Assembly: GCF_945859685.1 (NCBI RefSeq)
Contig: NC_079147.1
Span: 101,353,525 to 101,417,524 of the forward strand
Length of the DNA: 64,000 bases
Direction: 5' to 3'
DNA from: Eupeodes corollae
Lineage: Eukaryota; Arthropoda; Insecta; Diptera; Syrphidae
A program made the position numbers and the translations under genes. How positions within the stretch are numbered: position 1 is the first letter of the stretch; each line of letters starts with the position of its first letter. Positions 1 through 12,710 of this stretch are shown one piece after another. Below the pieces are notes generated by a model. It saw nothing but the letters and a program-made list of their open reading frames with translations. It had not been told where the DNA came from and did no database searches.

Positions 1-356
1 GTATCCGAGTAATTGGATGGATCTTTGGAAGATTGTGCCTCTAGTGTTGACGGTTGAGTTTTGCACAATTCTTTCCAGAACGATGTTGAAGAAGTCGCAT
101 GACAGTGCATCGCCTCGTCTAAAGCCTTTTTTGACATCAAATGCATCGGTAAGATCTTTTCCGACCTTGATAGAGCAGCGTGCATTCTCCATCGTCATTC
201 TGCACAAACAGATAAGTTTGACAGGGATGCCAAAACTAGACATTGCTCGGTAGAGCTCTTCCCTACAGATGCTGTCATACGCGGCTTTAAAATCGATAAA
301 GAGATGGTGGGTATCGATTTGAAGCTATTGGGTTTTTTCCAAATTTGGTCGTAAAT
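1..356 (-). mobile_element. RTE-1 LINE fragment, reverse transcriptase part
   Basis: Read on the minus strand this aligns with the palm region of the full-length RTE-1 copy at 17854-21319 (about 18680-19010 there): the FDVKKG-type segment just before the YADD box and the upstream FKAAYD-type segment. It runs off the left edge of the window. The plus-strand ORF here is the antisense of the RT. No open frame spans it, so it is a dead fragment. Confidence 0.8.
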
Positions 357-604
357 TACATCGCTGTAAATCGTAAATTATGGTTCTTCGGAGTCCTTAA
401 GGTTCTATGTCGAACTAGAATCTCGCTCATACATAGTAGGTGCGAGAACCCAAATAAATAAAGTGAGAAAATAATTTCAATCAGTTTGTCAAAACTTTGA
501 TCAAAGTCCAAATAAACGTTGAAGATGACAAACTATCACTATTATTCAACAGTAAAATACGTTAATAATAAACGAACGTTAATATTAAACAATAATTCTT
601 TAAG

Positions 605-2092
605 GGCTTCCTTAAGGTGGAGCTACAGCCCTGTGTGAACAACAAACTTCTCCAAGTTTCGCACTTCAAGTTGAGTGAGGTCACTTTTCACTTTTGCGTA
701 CCACCTGACCCGCTGTCTTCCTCTTTTTCAAGACAGTGCTGATGTGAAAACTCTGCACTAATCTCACAAAGCCGATGTTAAGGATATCGCATGACAGTGC
801 ACCACCTTATCTAAAGCTCTTTTTGATATCGAAAGGTTCTGCTTTGTTGTTTTCAAGCCTTATGGAGCGAAGGGAATTCTCCATAGTCCATGACAGGGAT
901 GCCAAAATTAGATATGACTCTATACACTTCGTCACTGTGGATGCTGTTACATGTGGCCCTGAAATCGATGAAGTTCTGGTGGATATTGATTTTATGTTTT
1001 TGAGTTTTTTTTTCAGGATCTATTCAGATAGGGTTTAGAAGTTTACATAACGCAGGAAACATTTTATAAGATAAGTTAAGTAAAGTGATTCCTCTATAGT
1101 TGGTGTGGTTTAGAAAGTCTCCTTATTTTAGTATTGACAAACAGTATTGAGGTTGCATTTACAGCGCATGTTTTCTTCCGACCATATCTTACAGATAAGT
1201 TGATGCATACTTCTAACCAAATTATCTCAAGCTGCTTTTAAAAGATTGATATTCAAGCCATCTGCTTCAGTGGCCTTATTAATCTTCAGCTTTGATATGG
1301 CACTCTTAACTTCGTCTTAGTCGGGAAGACGAGATTGTTGACTTTCCCCATCTTAATTGAATGGATCTTCCTGCCTGACAGCGGTTTGTAGTCACCTTTA
1401 TACAGTCTGCAGAAGTAGTCCTTTCAAATCCTCAGCATTGACTGCGGTTCCACTATGATGTTCCACTTTCGTCTTTTCAGCCTCAGGTTCAAGGTTTATG
1501 TACTTGTAAATTTTTTTTTATCCGTCCATAAAACTTTCGAACTTTATTTATGCTTTTGAACCTCCTAATATCTTTGATCACACGCTTTTTATTCTCTCTC
1601 TCTTATTCCTTCTAAAAAGTCAATCTTCCTCTCTCCTCTTTTGACAATGGAGCTCGTACTTCTATGCTGATCGACTTTGCGAACTTATAGTTTGGCTGCA
1701 GTGAAGTGCCACCTGGCTACAACGTGGTTCGAATCAATTTTAGCTCTTTGGAAATTTCGGACGTCCATAATGCTGGAAGCACTCTTAGCCTCTATCGCAA
1801 TATGGTCAATCTGGTTGAGCTCCAAGTTCCTTTGTGGGTTTCGAGGTGTGAAAACGCGAACTAACTACTTTGTCATTTTGCACCGCAGATATTCGATAAG
1901 CATGAATCCGTCATCGGAAGTGTTGTCGTACATGCTGTTTTCCGGTCCAATCCACCAAAGATGTCCCTTCCAAGCTTTAATATCGTAGCTAGGATACTGC
2001 TCATATGTTTTTCCAAGATCTCGAAGAACATATTTTTGGTGTTGTCAAGCTTCCCTTCTGTGGGGTGTGCATAAGTCTAGCTTTAATGACAA
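605..2092 (-). mobile_element. RTE-1 LINE, internally deleted copy
   Basis: On the minus strand the order is endonuclease end, linker, RT fingers and palm, then a jump straight to the 3' terminal region, whose sequence at 612-760 resembles the RTE-1 3' end. About 0.7 kb of the RT C-terminal part present in the full-length copy is missing near position 745. Many substitutions and stops are present; this is an old pseudogene copy. Confidence 0.75.
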
Positions 2093-3520
2093 ATATGTTA
2101 AGGGCTGCTTAAACTTTATCACACATAAGTAAAATTCAAATCTTACGTAAACAACGCCCTTAATAATTTGAAAATAAACCCATTCATTTTAATATCTTAC
2201 TACTCAAAATAGATATTTAACAATTTTTTATAAGAAAATCCCCAAATTTTCAAATTTTCTTAAATTTAGTTTTCGAGTTTAGCAGACAAAACTCAAACTG
2301 ACTTTGTCCATTTACTTCTCTTGTGAAATAATTGAAAAAAAGCTTATTTTTCAACATTAAATCTTTAAAACAACCTTCTACAGTTAGGTAATTGATTTAT
2401 TTCGTCCTCTAACAGTTACAAATTATGATGAATGATAAAGATTTATAGTTGAATGAAAATTGAAAGAGTTCATTCACCGTATATCAAGTTTTCCTGTATA
2501 TTTCATACGAGTAGCGAATATATTCGTACACTCAAAATGATGAATTCGTTTGCCAAACCATTACACGACATGACGAAGTTACTTGCAACAAAACACAAGA
2601 TGTCTCGCATAATGTACTTCTACCACGTCGTCCTCATCGTCGTAGACGTCCTCGACGAACGTCTTTGTACATTGGGGCGTATAAGTTACATTTGTACATT
2701 TATATAAATTACATAAAACTCTAACTCTAAAAATAAAAGGGTTGAATGAAAAGAATATTCTTTAAGTCAAAGAAAGTACAAGGAGTATGTTCGTATAAAT
2801 GTTTATGGAGACTAAAATATTCGCGACTTAGGTCGTTATTGTGGCACATTTTATTTTATTCTCCTTAAAAAAATAGGAAAATAAGAACAAAAAGTCGAAA
2901 ATGTTGTGCATGTTTGTTAATTTATTTGATTTATGGAATATTTTTTCGAATTAACTTTTTAAACATGAAACCTTGCATGTAAAATAGTGTGTATAGCTAA
3001 GAATTAAGCTTTTCTTTTCTTAGTTTCGTATACACTTGTTCGGGAAATGAAGTGCTCCTTTGTCAATGGAACTCCATATAAAATACGATTTAAAGGGAGC
3101 CAATTTTGACAACAGGCACCTCCATTAATACCAAACTGTCTCTCCCAAATGTGACACAATGTGGCACTATATAGAGACACAGACGTTAACATTGAAATTC
3201 AAATTAGATTGGTTCTGCATGAAGTGAAGAAAACTGAATTAGGATTTAATTGCCAAAGACAGATCAAGACATTTCTGTGAGTTAATAGTATTTCCAAAAC
3301 TTGTTGAAAAACAAAGGATATGATGTATTATCTCCGTAAAGAATTAAAATAACGAACAAGATTTGCCTTTAAAATAAGAAGAAATTTCATCGAATTTAGT
3401 TAAAAAATGTTCTGCTTATTTTTAAAGCTTAAGCATAAAAACAACAGAAGTTATCGAATTGATGGATTGAACCCAAGATATTATTGTCTTCCTTAACTGA
3501 TCATTAACCAAATTGTAATT
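2093..3520. other. Unassigned AT-rich DNA
   Basis: No repeat of the families recognised elsewhere and no convincing coding exon. The short ORFs at 2453-2707 and 3004-3192 have no recognisable domain, and I treat them as chance ORFs. Confidence 0.5.
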
Positions 3521-3523
3521 AAT

Positions 3524-4290
3524 TTACTTACTTACTTACGTCCTCAGACCTGTTAATTTCGTTGGGAAATCCTTAAGAGGCATCGACTATGCCTACGTGT
3601 CATCGTGTACGGTTTTTCTTGAGATGTGTTTCAGCTCCCTCCAACTTTTGCCTAGTGACGTCCACCTCGTCTGTCCTGCCCCATGTGCTTCTTGGTTGTC
3701 CAGATCTTCTTCCTTCTTGTTTAAGGGGAATTAACTGCATCGCTTGACCTGCAATGCAGTCCTTACCTCTTCGAAGCGTATGTAAAACCCATTTCCACTT
3801 ACGCCTTCGTATTATAGAGTCTAAAGGTTCCTGGCCTGTCTTTCTATGAAGTACCTCATTTGATATACGGTTTGGCCAGAAAATCCTTAGGATGTTACGA
3901 ACACATCTATTCACGAAGGTTTGCATCTTTCTTGTAATGACTGAAGTTACCTTCCAAGTACTGCACCCATAAAGAAGCACAGATTCGACATTTGCGCAAA
4001 ACAGTCGTAGCTCCATCTAAAGCTGATGGAGTTATTCTTCCAAATTTTCGACAACACGCCAAACCCCTCTTTTCCTTTGTCTATGCGTTAGATAACGTCT
4101 TTTTCGATTCCGCCTTGCGAGGGAGAGGATGGTCGGGTTCCGAGGCTGATAATTTTTGTTTTGCCGGAATTAATTTTCAGCCCCACAACTTCTGCTTCTC
4201 TCTCCACACTTAGTGTCAATTGATGGAGATCCATGATTCTATGAGAGAGTAAGCAAACATCGTCCGCGTAATCCAAGTGTTTTAAATAAG
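3524..4290 (-). mobile_element. RTE-2 LINE, 5'-truncated 3' end
   Basis: A minus-strand RT C-terminal fragment. The YADD box appears as DYADDVCLLS near 4265, followed by VLLYGCSTWKVT and the conserved tail with RRRKWKW and GQPRSTW. The reading changes frame near 4090-4010, so it is broken. The 3' end at 3524-3536 is a short tandem tail, (GTAA)n on the minus strand, as is usual for RTE-type LINEs. A second copy lies at 49265-52736. The family resembles RTE-like elements; the exact clade is not certain. Confidence 0.8.
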
Positions 4291-4595
4291 TCTATTGCCC
4301 GAATACAAACTCAGTTTTGGCATTAGGAATGCCAGAATTAAAATTCTGCAGATTCGGGGAACAGACACCGACAAAGCTGATGACAACGTCGAGGTTGATG
4401 TTATAAGCGGAGTCGAGATCCCAGCAAGTTGCCGGGCCCCAGCTCTGCAGCTAAAAATAATTAAAAAACGCGCTGAAGGTCATCCAGATTAATCTGAAGC
4501 ACTCTAAGTGTGCTTCAGATAATCTGAGAGTTTTCCTTAGGGAGGAAAACTTCGACATTGGCGTTATCCAAGAACCGTGGATAAACGGCCTCAAG

Positions 4596-5234
4596 GTGCG
4601 AGGCCTCCAAGACAACCAATACGACCTCTTTTATAAAACCGCAGATCAAGACCAAGGTAATCCCAGAAATTGTATTTTAGCTGAGAAACATTTAAAAGGT
4701 TTTTTATGTCCAAATTTCAGCACTCCCGATCTGACAGTTGTCAGATTTGAAGATAAGAATACACAGGGTTTGCTGTTGGCCTCTTTTTACTCCGCCCATA
4801 ATGCACCAACACCTCCGGAGGAGGTGTGCAAAATCATAACCGAAGCTAAAATCAAAAAGGCAAACCTTCTGATCAGAGGCGACGCACATGCTCTGCATAC
4901 CCTTTGGGGAAGTTCTGTGATCAACGAACGAGGTGATTCAATTTTTGATTTTATTATTGAAAATAATATGACCATTTGTAACAGAGGCAATACTCCCACT
5001 TTCGTTTTTCCGAGCTCGGAAAATTATGATGGATGGGAGGATGTGCTTGATGTTACTTTAGTAAACAACCGTAATTTATTAGTGGAGCATTTGAGAGTTT
5101 CTCCTTTGAATTCGTTTTCGGATCACAAGTGGATTCTTTTCCAAATTAATTTCGAGTCGAAAACCCTCTGCCTTACAGAAATTCCAAAAGAACTGACTGG
5201 AAGAAATTCAGTCAAATTGCTAATTCCAAACTAA
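4596..5234 (+). pseudogene. LOA-like ORF2 endonuclease part
   Basis: A 212-codon open segment covering most of the apurinic-like endonuclease of the element. The true frame starts earlier, around 4480, where the sequence reads as the usual IQINL-type start. It ends at a stop where the RT linker should continue, so it is one fragment of a broken ORF2. Confidence 0.75.
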
Positions 5235-6193
5235 GCAACTTACCGAATCTCACTGAATCGATAGGAGACCTTGAATCAAAGGGGAAAACCTCTTAGAGTC
5301 TCTTGCCCAATTAAATATAGCCGTAAAACGCTTCCTTCTTGGTAGAATGAAGTACTGTCCAGTCTTAGGAAAATGACGAGGACAATTTTCAATATCGGCC
5401 GCAAACATAAGTTTTACCAACCGTATAAGAACTCTCTTAAAATTTACAAGCAAGCCCTGTCATCAGCCAAAAGACAAGGCTGGAGAGAATACTGTCAATC
5501 AATCGAAGACATAAAGAACTCCGCAAGGCTCAGAAAAGTTTTATCGAAGGAACATTGTAATCCTTCATTTCTAAAAAACCCTAATGGAACCTGGACAGCC
5601 TCTCCAGCCGAATCTCTTGAGCTACTGATGAAGACGTACTTTCCGAGTCGCGAGAGTGATAACCCCGAATCACTTGAAACCACAGAGCTAAACGTAGCTC
5701 ATATGGAGCAAGTCAATTCCGTTATAACCAGAAAAAAATATTTTGTGGGCCATCAATACTTTTTCTCCATATAAATCCCCAGGCATGGATGGCATACTGC
5801 CAGTTATGCTTCAAAAGTTTCATGATATGGCAGCTCCATAGCTGGAACAAATTTTCAAAGGATGGCTCCTTCTCAAACATGTGCCCATGTCGTGGAGACA
5901 GGTCAAAGTAGTTTTTATCCCGAAACTGGGTAGGCGAGGTCACGAATCCACGAAGGATTTCAGAACAACATCTAACATCTTTTGTGCTTTAAACCTAAGA
6001 GCGCATTCTGGATTACCATATTAGAGAAATCGTAGTTGGACGACCTCTCGAAACCTGTTATAAAGAATTTACTTTTGCCACCTTCCTAGACATACGAGTA
6101 GACGGCGCATTTAACAACGTCCTTACAGAATCCATAGAAGAATCGCTCGTTAAGTTCGGTGTAGAAGACTTCATTCGAGAATGGATTATTTCC

Positions 6194-6607
6194 ATGCTAG
6201 GTGGTAGGAAGAGTCGAGCCTCTCTAGGCAATACAATCGCAACAAAACACGTGAGTAGGGGAACAACCCAGGGTGGTGTCCTTTCGCCTCTTCTATGGCT
6301 TTTGGTCATGGATACAATTCTCGTTAAATTAGAGAGATTTGGAGTGAAGGCGGTAGCCTATGCGGATGATTTGGTGCTATTGGTGTCAGGAAAGTACACC
6401 TCTGTGATTAGTGGAATCACGGAGTCAGCTTTGAAGAAAGTTAGCAGCTGGGCCACGAGTTGTGGACTAGGAGTTAATCAAAGTAAAACTGATCTGTTGC
6501 TCTTTACCACCAAAACTAAAGTACCGCCCTTCACGCTACCTCGACTCAACGGTCAAATCCTATTTGTCTTCCATTGTAAAATATTTGGGAGTTATACTCG
6601 ACCCTAA
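6194..6607 (+). pseudogene. LOA-like ORF2 reverse transcriptase palm
   Basis: A 137-codon open segment of the RT: GTTQGGVLSPLLW (motif B), AYADDLVLLV (motif C, the catalytic aspartates) and CGLGVNQSKTDLLLF (motif D/E region). A frameshift near 6600 moves the following YLGVILDPKLNW segment to another frame. Confidence 0.8.
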
Positions 6608-7044
6608 ACTAAACTGGAAACTAAATATTGAAGTACGGGTTAAGAAGGCCTGTGTTGCCTTCTACGCCTGAAGCAAAACTTTCGGCAAAAAGTAAGGACT
6701 TCAGTCGAAAATGGTTTTATGGACGTACACAGCCGTAGTACGTTCAATCTTAACATATGGTTCAATTGTGTGGTGACCTGCTCTTAGCAAAGCCTATAGT
6801 ATTGATAAGCAAAAGAAAGTTCAGAGAATACCTTGCGTGGGCACCACAGGGGCCATGCGTACTTGGCCAACGGACGCCTTAAACGTTATTTTGGATCTTC
6901 TACCAATCGACCTTTTTATTAAATACATAGTATCCTGCAGTGCTATTAGGCTAAAGGAATCAAACAGCTGGTTGTCATAACCTTATGATCACAGCAAAAC
7001 CCTAGGATATTATCTCGGTAGACCCTGACTACTGCACTCCTTCT

Positions 7045-7734
7045 TTGAGCCTTAGTAAGGGTTTTAAGGTTATTTTCCCATCCAGAGAAGATTGGGAGGA
7101 TGACATCGTGTCCAAAGGTTTCGACACAACCATCTTTACTGCCGGCTCAAAGATGGAGTGCAGAGTTGGTTCTGGGATCTTTTCTGAGTCCCTAAATGTA
7201 GCCAAATCCCTTAGGCTTTCTGACTTTGCTAGCGTTTTTCAGGCTGAACTGCTGTCAATAAGGGAGGCATGTAAGATACTTTAACAAAACCCAAACCAAA
7301 ACCGAAATGCGGCTATCTTTACAGACACTCAGGCAGCTGTCAATGCCATTAACTCTGCCATATCCTCATCTAAATTGGTCCAGCAATAACGCGATGAGCT
7401 TTCGAGACTGAATATTAACCTGGGTGTCGCCCTCATCTGGGTTCCAGGCCATAGTGGTTTCGTGAGAAATGAACGGGCTGACGAGCTAGCCAGGCAAGGA
7501 TCGCCCCTTCATAGCTCACTTGCGGAAATGGTTAACATTCCTCTTGCTGCTACGAAGGGTAAAATCTTTTCTATCTATCAAACTGAATCAAACCGAAGGT
7601 GGAGCAATTTACCCAACTGCATTATATCTAGGAAGATAAGGCCCACATATAACAAAACCCGTAAAAACGATCTTCTATGCAGGCCAAGGCAAGACATAGC
7701 CAGGATTGTGTCGGTTTGTAAAATTGGCCTATAG
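7045..7734 (+). pseudogene. LOA-like ORF2 RNase H domain
   Basis: Open segments at 7045-7284 and 7462-7734, with a stop-containing bridge, make up an RNase H fold: TAGSK (expected TDGSK), FQAELLSIREA (the Glu), FTDTQAAV (the second Asp), then WVPGHSGFVRNERADELA (His and the last Asp). The first aspartate is replaced by alanine (GCC) at about 7141. Confidence 0.75.
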
Positions 7735-8095
7735 GAGTTCATAGGGGAAATTGGGTATCCCCTACAACACCTTTTGCTGTAGTTGTAGTGACCAAAGAAA
7801 ATTGAAACGATAATCCATTTCCTCTGCAAATGTCTTGCTTTGGCAAACACTAGAATGAAATACTTTGGAAAAGCATTCTTTCACGAACTTGATGAGCTAT
7901 CTGAGACAAAGATTAGAGACCTAATCTTTTTTCTCAATGCGACAAAATGGCTCTTACATAATCGCTATGAAGCTTCATTATAATTCTTTCCCTATCTATC
8001 ACAGGTCCAACGAGTTTTTGGTATCAAAACGGCGCACTACAGCGCTAATTGGATCTCAGGCTAGGTTGCCTTGAGATCGCCATTAATTCTACATA

Positions 8096-10329
8096 CCTAC
8101 ATACCAGGTCCTAGGATATTATGAGAAATTACATAGAAAATTAGGACTAACAAATACTCAGTTCTAATGAGGAAATGAGTTGATATCAATTTCAGTCCAA
8201 TATTTAGGATCAGTACCGTTCCTAATTAGTGACTCTGTCAAGAAATTGCGAGTTAGATTTTCTCATTCCAGGTTTAAAAAAAGGTCTTGATTTTGAATTT
8301 TTGTCATTCTTAATCTCTTTTTGAAGATACTCCGTCTTTGAAAAAGGTAGAATTTAAAAAGTGGTAAGATTATTCAACAAAATAGGAGTCAAACAAATTA
8401 TTATAAATTCAATCCAATAAGGCCTTACGTTTTTCATTTTAGTAAAAATATTTTCGTGGTGAGTATAACTACAATCCCAACACCACATTATATTTACTTC
8501 ATTACTGATAAAAGGGGTTCGTTGCTTGTAAAACACAAGTTTTTAAACTTTATAAACACATTAAAAAACACATCTTTGTAATTACCACAGCAAACGTACC
8601 TAACGTTAAGCTTATCAAAGTCTTTAATAAAGCCATTAGCCATCAAAGCAAACAAAATATAAATGCGACGTAGAAATGCCTTGGCCGTTCATTTACCGTC
8701 TAGTCGAGTATTAATTCTTCTAAGCTTCATCTTTTTAATTGATGGGGAAAAGGTGTATATAAGTTTTTTCTATTGTCTGTAAAAGAGCGTTAGAGCATAA
8801 ACAAAAATTGAGGATGACAGCTGTGGCAGCGGCGATGGCGGCTATGGCAAAGGCAGGCGAAGCGTCGCGTCCGTCGGTCGTAGAGACGCAATGGACGAAG
8901 GCACAAAAAGAAAACAATTTTAATGAAGTCAATTTATGCTGATGGCAAAGTAAAGGGAATGTGGCAGTGGCAGTGGTATATTAATGTATATTGCAGATTC
9001 TAAGAGGAGCAACTGTCCAAGCTCCAAAACCAAGCAACCACCAATAACAACAAATCCTCTTTTCCTTGCCTTCACCAGAGAGCGGTATGTTTTGCTGGAA
9101 AATTAATTTTAATTCAAGATTTATGACTTGATTATCCTTGGCCGTTATCACAGTAATAAAAGAATAATAATTGTGAGCACATCAACCATGCCCTGGCTTA
9201 TGGATGTACTTATATTCCTACAAGTATGAGTATATAGACTCCTTGTGCATTTTCAAGGGATAAAAAACCATAAATGGGAATCGAAACAGACGGCTTCCAG
9301 TCTTCTCATCTTCGTCCTACATCGTCCTATCGTCCTTGTTCACGTTCCTTGGTTTGGTTGCTTGGTTGGTTTAATTCATTTTTATAGACATCAGTGGGAT
9401 GTAGATTAAATTTTTTAGCGTGGTAATCATAAAAGAGATATAGAAGATCCAGATCCAGAGAACTTTCCTTTCTTTGTTGTTATAGGTACATATTTTTTTT
9501 TTAAGAGCAATAACGATTTTTATACCTCAGGGCAAAAGGGTTAGGATTTAAAACACAAGTATTTTTCGTATACTGGCTGAAGAGCATTTAAATTGGAGGA
9601 GAGTACTGCATCCGTCTTAGATCAATATTTGTTTTTTGTTTGTTATTAAATCAATGGATGCTGAGATTCTTCATCAGTAGTCGAATATTAAAAATATGTG
9701 GCTAGACTGTTTAAGTTCAGAAAATCGATTTTAAAGTTCATACAATTTCTTTAGATTTCAGAAGTGAATAAATGTTTTTAGAAAGCTTATAATAGCTACA
9801 CTGCCTAAACGACTTATTCTATTAAGATAAAATTGACATTTTGCTGAAATGGTTGGAAAAAGTAACCAAAAACAAGACTTAGGATTCTTTTGCACTTTAA
9901 ACTTCTGACTCTTCATCTCTCTTTCATTTCAATCTCGTTTGATTAAGCTTTGTTTCTGATGCCTAGTGGCTTTCAAGAAGAAATAGTCTTGTTGGCTTTT
10001 TAAAGGAAGTTATTGCAATTGCTCCAATTTTCTAATGGATAATTTTACAAATTCACAACTTTTAAAATATAAATAAAAATGTTCAGCAAAACTTAGTGGA
10101 AGAAAAATACGGAATACGGATATGTGGACAAGTTCTTAACAATTTACAATTTGCAAATGATACAAAGTTCTTATTTCTAAAAAAGCTACACTCTTTCAAG
10201 ACATGTTGACGGACCTTACTACCTCTAATTCAAATTATTTACTTCAAATGAGCAGATTGTACAGAAGCTACTCAGGAAGCATAACATTAGCAACATTCCT
10301 GGTTATATTCTTTAATATATTCGTGTAAG
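8096..10329. other. Unassigned, mostly unique DNA
   Basis: No transposon family recognised and no exon I can support. An 8735-8932 minus ORF covers a GC-richer, alanine-coding simple stretch (8815-8890) and has no domain. This may be ordinary intergenic DNA between old insertions. Confidence 0.45.
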
Positions 10330-11395
10330 AAATGGTATAAAAGACGGTGGCAAAGATATCATCTGCCAAAAGATTGCTATCAGTTGAAGTATTGCAATAA
10401 ACTCATTTGTATGGAAATTCAAAAAAATTGAAATACCTGATGGAACCAAGCACTTAGCCAGTTACAGAAAAATGATAAATCTTTCTAGAACATTGATAAA
10501 ATTATAAGAATTAAGACCAGATTAATTCCTGCACTTAAAAATTCTAATGAGGTTCTTATACTGATAGTGAAATCACGAATGGTTTTGCTGTAGAATTCAG
10601 GAAAAATTATAAAGTAGTATCCCAACAGCTAAGATACTTTAAGTTTCGTAGACGCTGTCTCTCATAGAATGTTTCCTTTTATAACAGAAACACTTCAAGA
10701 TGAATACGTTTCTGTTGATATTAATAAAAGAATTGATAACATTCAAAATTTATGCAGAAAACATTTACCCAGGTCAGGAAGAAAATGTATTAAGTTTATT
10801 ATCAACGCCTTAAGAAGAATCAATAATTTCCTGAGATCTGGAAAAAAGCGAAGGTCATACCGATATTGAAAGCTGGTAAGGACAGGTAAAAACCTAGTAG
10901 CTATAGGCCGATCAGTCTTCTTAATAGTTTCAGTAAGGGGTTCGAAAAAGTATTACAAAAATAACTTAACTTATTGATAGAAGAAAAACAAATTTTTCCT
11001 GACCAACAGTTTGGATTTAGGAGCCACCACAGGACTTTACGTCAAGTTCTTAAGATTTGTAACTTAATCAGATGTGATCCTATTGGACATTGAAAAATCT
11101 TTTGACTCGGTTTGGCAGAATTGCATATTCGCAATTCCAAGTTTTCTCATAAAAACAATTAAAAGTTTTTCATTAGGAACATGTTTTTAAGCATACGTTA
11201 ATAAATGTAAATCAGTGCTAGTTAATATTCAGTATGGTGTTCCTTAAGGCCCAGTTCTTAGTCCTGTTTTATATAATATGTACACGTCTGATTTTCCACA
11301 GCAACCTTATTGTGAAGTAGGGATTTATGCAGATGACACCAGCATACACTCTTCGCATGAGTTTGGTCTCAATAATTACTTCAGAATATTTAACC
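10330..11395 (+). mobile_element. Jockey-type LINE fragment (J3), linker and RT
   Basis: Read across several frames on the plus strand. A linker ends in NSNEVLYTDSE (about 10540), then RT pieces: a degenerate SYRPISLLN-type motif (about 10890), FPDQQFGFRSHH (about 11000), DIEKSFDSVW (about 11085), a YGVP-GPVLSPVLYN box (about 11240) and GIYADDTS (about 11325). Stops and frameshifts are frequent. The sequence differs from the J1 family seen elsewhere in the window. Confidence 0.75.
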
Positions 11396-11680
11396 GGTCA
11401 CTATGCTATTGAATGAGAACTTTTATCCCGAACAGGGTTATAAAGCATCAGACCTAAGGAAAACGCATGGTTTGACGGTAGCTGCAAAGAGGTTAAAAAA
11501 AAGTGATATTCCGTTGCTTTAAAGCCAACCTACTGCGGAAAGCCGGAAAAAGTTTAAACAAGATAGAAGGGCCTCCAACGCCCACATTCGACGAGCCAAA
11601 TTTATACACAAAGGCAGTACAAATTTTTCCTCATTTGTAACAACACATGAGTTCCTCGGTTCCGACGCTCGTTGTCAATG
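11396..11680 (+). mobile_element. J1 LINE fragment, endonuclease-RT linker
   Basis: Matches the linker of the J1 element at 25900-26180 (minus) and 53290-53355 (minus): NAWFDGSCKEV, then HIRRAKFI, then the segment with a GSDAR-type end. It abuts the assembly gap, so its right end is unknown. Confidence 0.65.
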
Positions 11681-11880
11681 NNNNNNNNNNNNNNNNNNNN
11701 NNNNNNNNNNNNNNNNNNNNNNNNNNNNNNNNNNNNNNNNNNNNNNNNNNNNNNNNNNNNNNNNNNNNNNNNNNNNNNNNNNNNNNNNNNNNNNNNNNNN
11801 NNNNNNNNNNNNNNNNNNNNNNNNNNNNNNNNNNNNNNNNNNNNNNNNNNNNNNNNNNNNNNNNNNNNNNNNNNNNNNNN
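11681..11880. other. Assembly gap (200 N)
   Basis: Exactly 200 undetermined bases, the usual placeholder size for a gap of unknown length. All long ORFs crossing it (11602-12240, both strands) exist only because N codons are not stops. Confidence 0.99.
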
Positions 11881-12335
11881 AAGATCGAAAAAGATCTTAC
11901 TGATGCATTTGACGTCAAAAAAGGTTTTAGACAAGGCGATGCACTGTCATGCGACTTCTTCAACATCATTCTGGAAAGAATTGTGCAAAACTCAACCGTC
12001 AACACCAAAGGTCTATGCAATTATGAACTGTACGGGCTGTACAGCGAAACTGATCTAGTTAGCAGAATTAAAGTCCAACGGCTTAGATGGCTAGGTCATG
12101 AAGAGCGGATGGACATCAACGCTCCAGCCCGGAAGGTCTTCAACTTCAATCCCGAGGGACGACGAAGCAGAGGAAGACCGCGACTCAGGTGGCGCACCCA
12201 GGTGGGAGGGGACCTCAACCACTTGGCGTGCGAAACTTGAGACAGCTAGCTAGGGACCGATTTGGCTCGAGACGCATGTTGGTTGAGGCCCAGGTCCACC
12301 CCGGACTGTAGCGCCACCTTAAGTAAGTAAGTAGT
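11881..12335 (+). mobile_element. RTE-1 LINE 3' part, internally deleted
   Basis: Plus-strand FDVKKGFRQGDALSCDFFN, then QNSTVNTKG, then a jump over the YADD and thumb region directly to YELYGLYSETDL and the RLRWLGHEERM and RSRGRPRLRW tail, followed by the RTE-1 3' end and a (TAAG)n tail near 12322-12335. The deletion near 12020 removes about 0.5 kb. Confidence 0.8.
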
Positions 12336-12344
12336 AATGTTCTT

Positions 12345-12679
12345 GGTCCCGACGATATTTAGGGTTAGCTAAAATGTTCACCTTTTTTTTTAACAGTTAT
12401 GGTAAAAAAACCGCAAGCGTAATTTTCTTGAGAGCCCTTTCTACATCTCTCTGCCTTTTTATCTGTACAACAAAATTTATTTGAAGTCGATATCTGGTTC
12501 TTGGGCTATGGACGACTAAATAACGTCGGGAACGGGGACGTTAGTACACAAGCATGCACAGACATCTTTCTAAAAAAATCTTTAATTTCGACTCTATTGG
12601 CCTTGAAACGTCGAGTAATGTCAAAATGTTTAATTTGACAAATCGGACCCATTACAATAACTTGCTATGGGAAGTTTAA
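12345..12679 (-). repeat. Repeat A, 5' end fragment
   Basis: Minus-strand copy of the start of Repeat A: the imperfect palindrome at the end (12660-12679), the segment with GATTTTTAGAAAGATGTCTG-like sequence, and the motif resembling TCTTGAGCTATGGACGA found in other copies. Confidence 0.8.
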
Positions 12680-12710
12680 AATTACTCATTGCTCGATAGC
12701 GCAATCCTAT

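Larger units (their letters stand above)
4290..8095 (+). mobile_element. LOA/R1-type LINE with RNase H, degenerate
   Basis: Plus-strand element holding the end of ORF1 (stop near 4492), then ORF2 in several frames. ORF2 parts in order: an APE-like endonuclease (about 4500-5230, with IQEPW and an RGDAHALHTLWGSS segment), the RT (about 5700-6620, with TTQGGVLSP and AYADDLVLL), an RT thumb (to about 7000), an RNase H domain (about 7090-7560, with WVPGHSG and ERADELA), and a C-terminal stretch to about 8090. The order endonuclease, RT, RNase H with a histidine-type WVPGH motif fits the LOA/R1/I group of LINEs. Frameshifts and stops occur throughout (stops near 5234, 5774 and 7284). The first RNase H catalytic box reads TAGSK rather than TDGSK, so that domain would be dead even if read through. 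Confidence 0.85.

Noticed and set aside
8735..8932. Small host protein on the minus strand
   Set aside because: The frame passes through GC-rich simple sequence giving poly-alanine, with no start context, domain or neighbouring exons.
11602..12240. Long ORFs on both strands across the gap
   Set aside because: They exist only because undetermined bases are not read as stops; the real content is a J1 fragment and an RTE-1 fragment.
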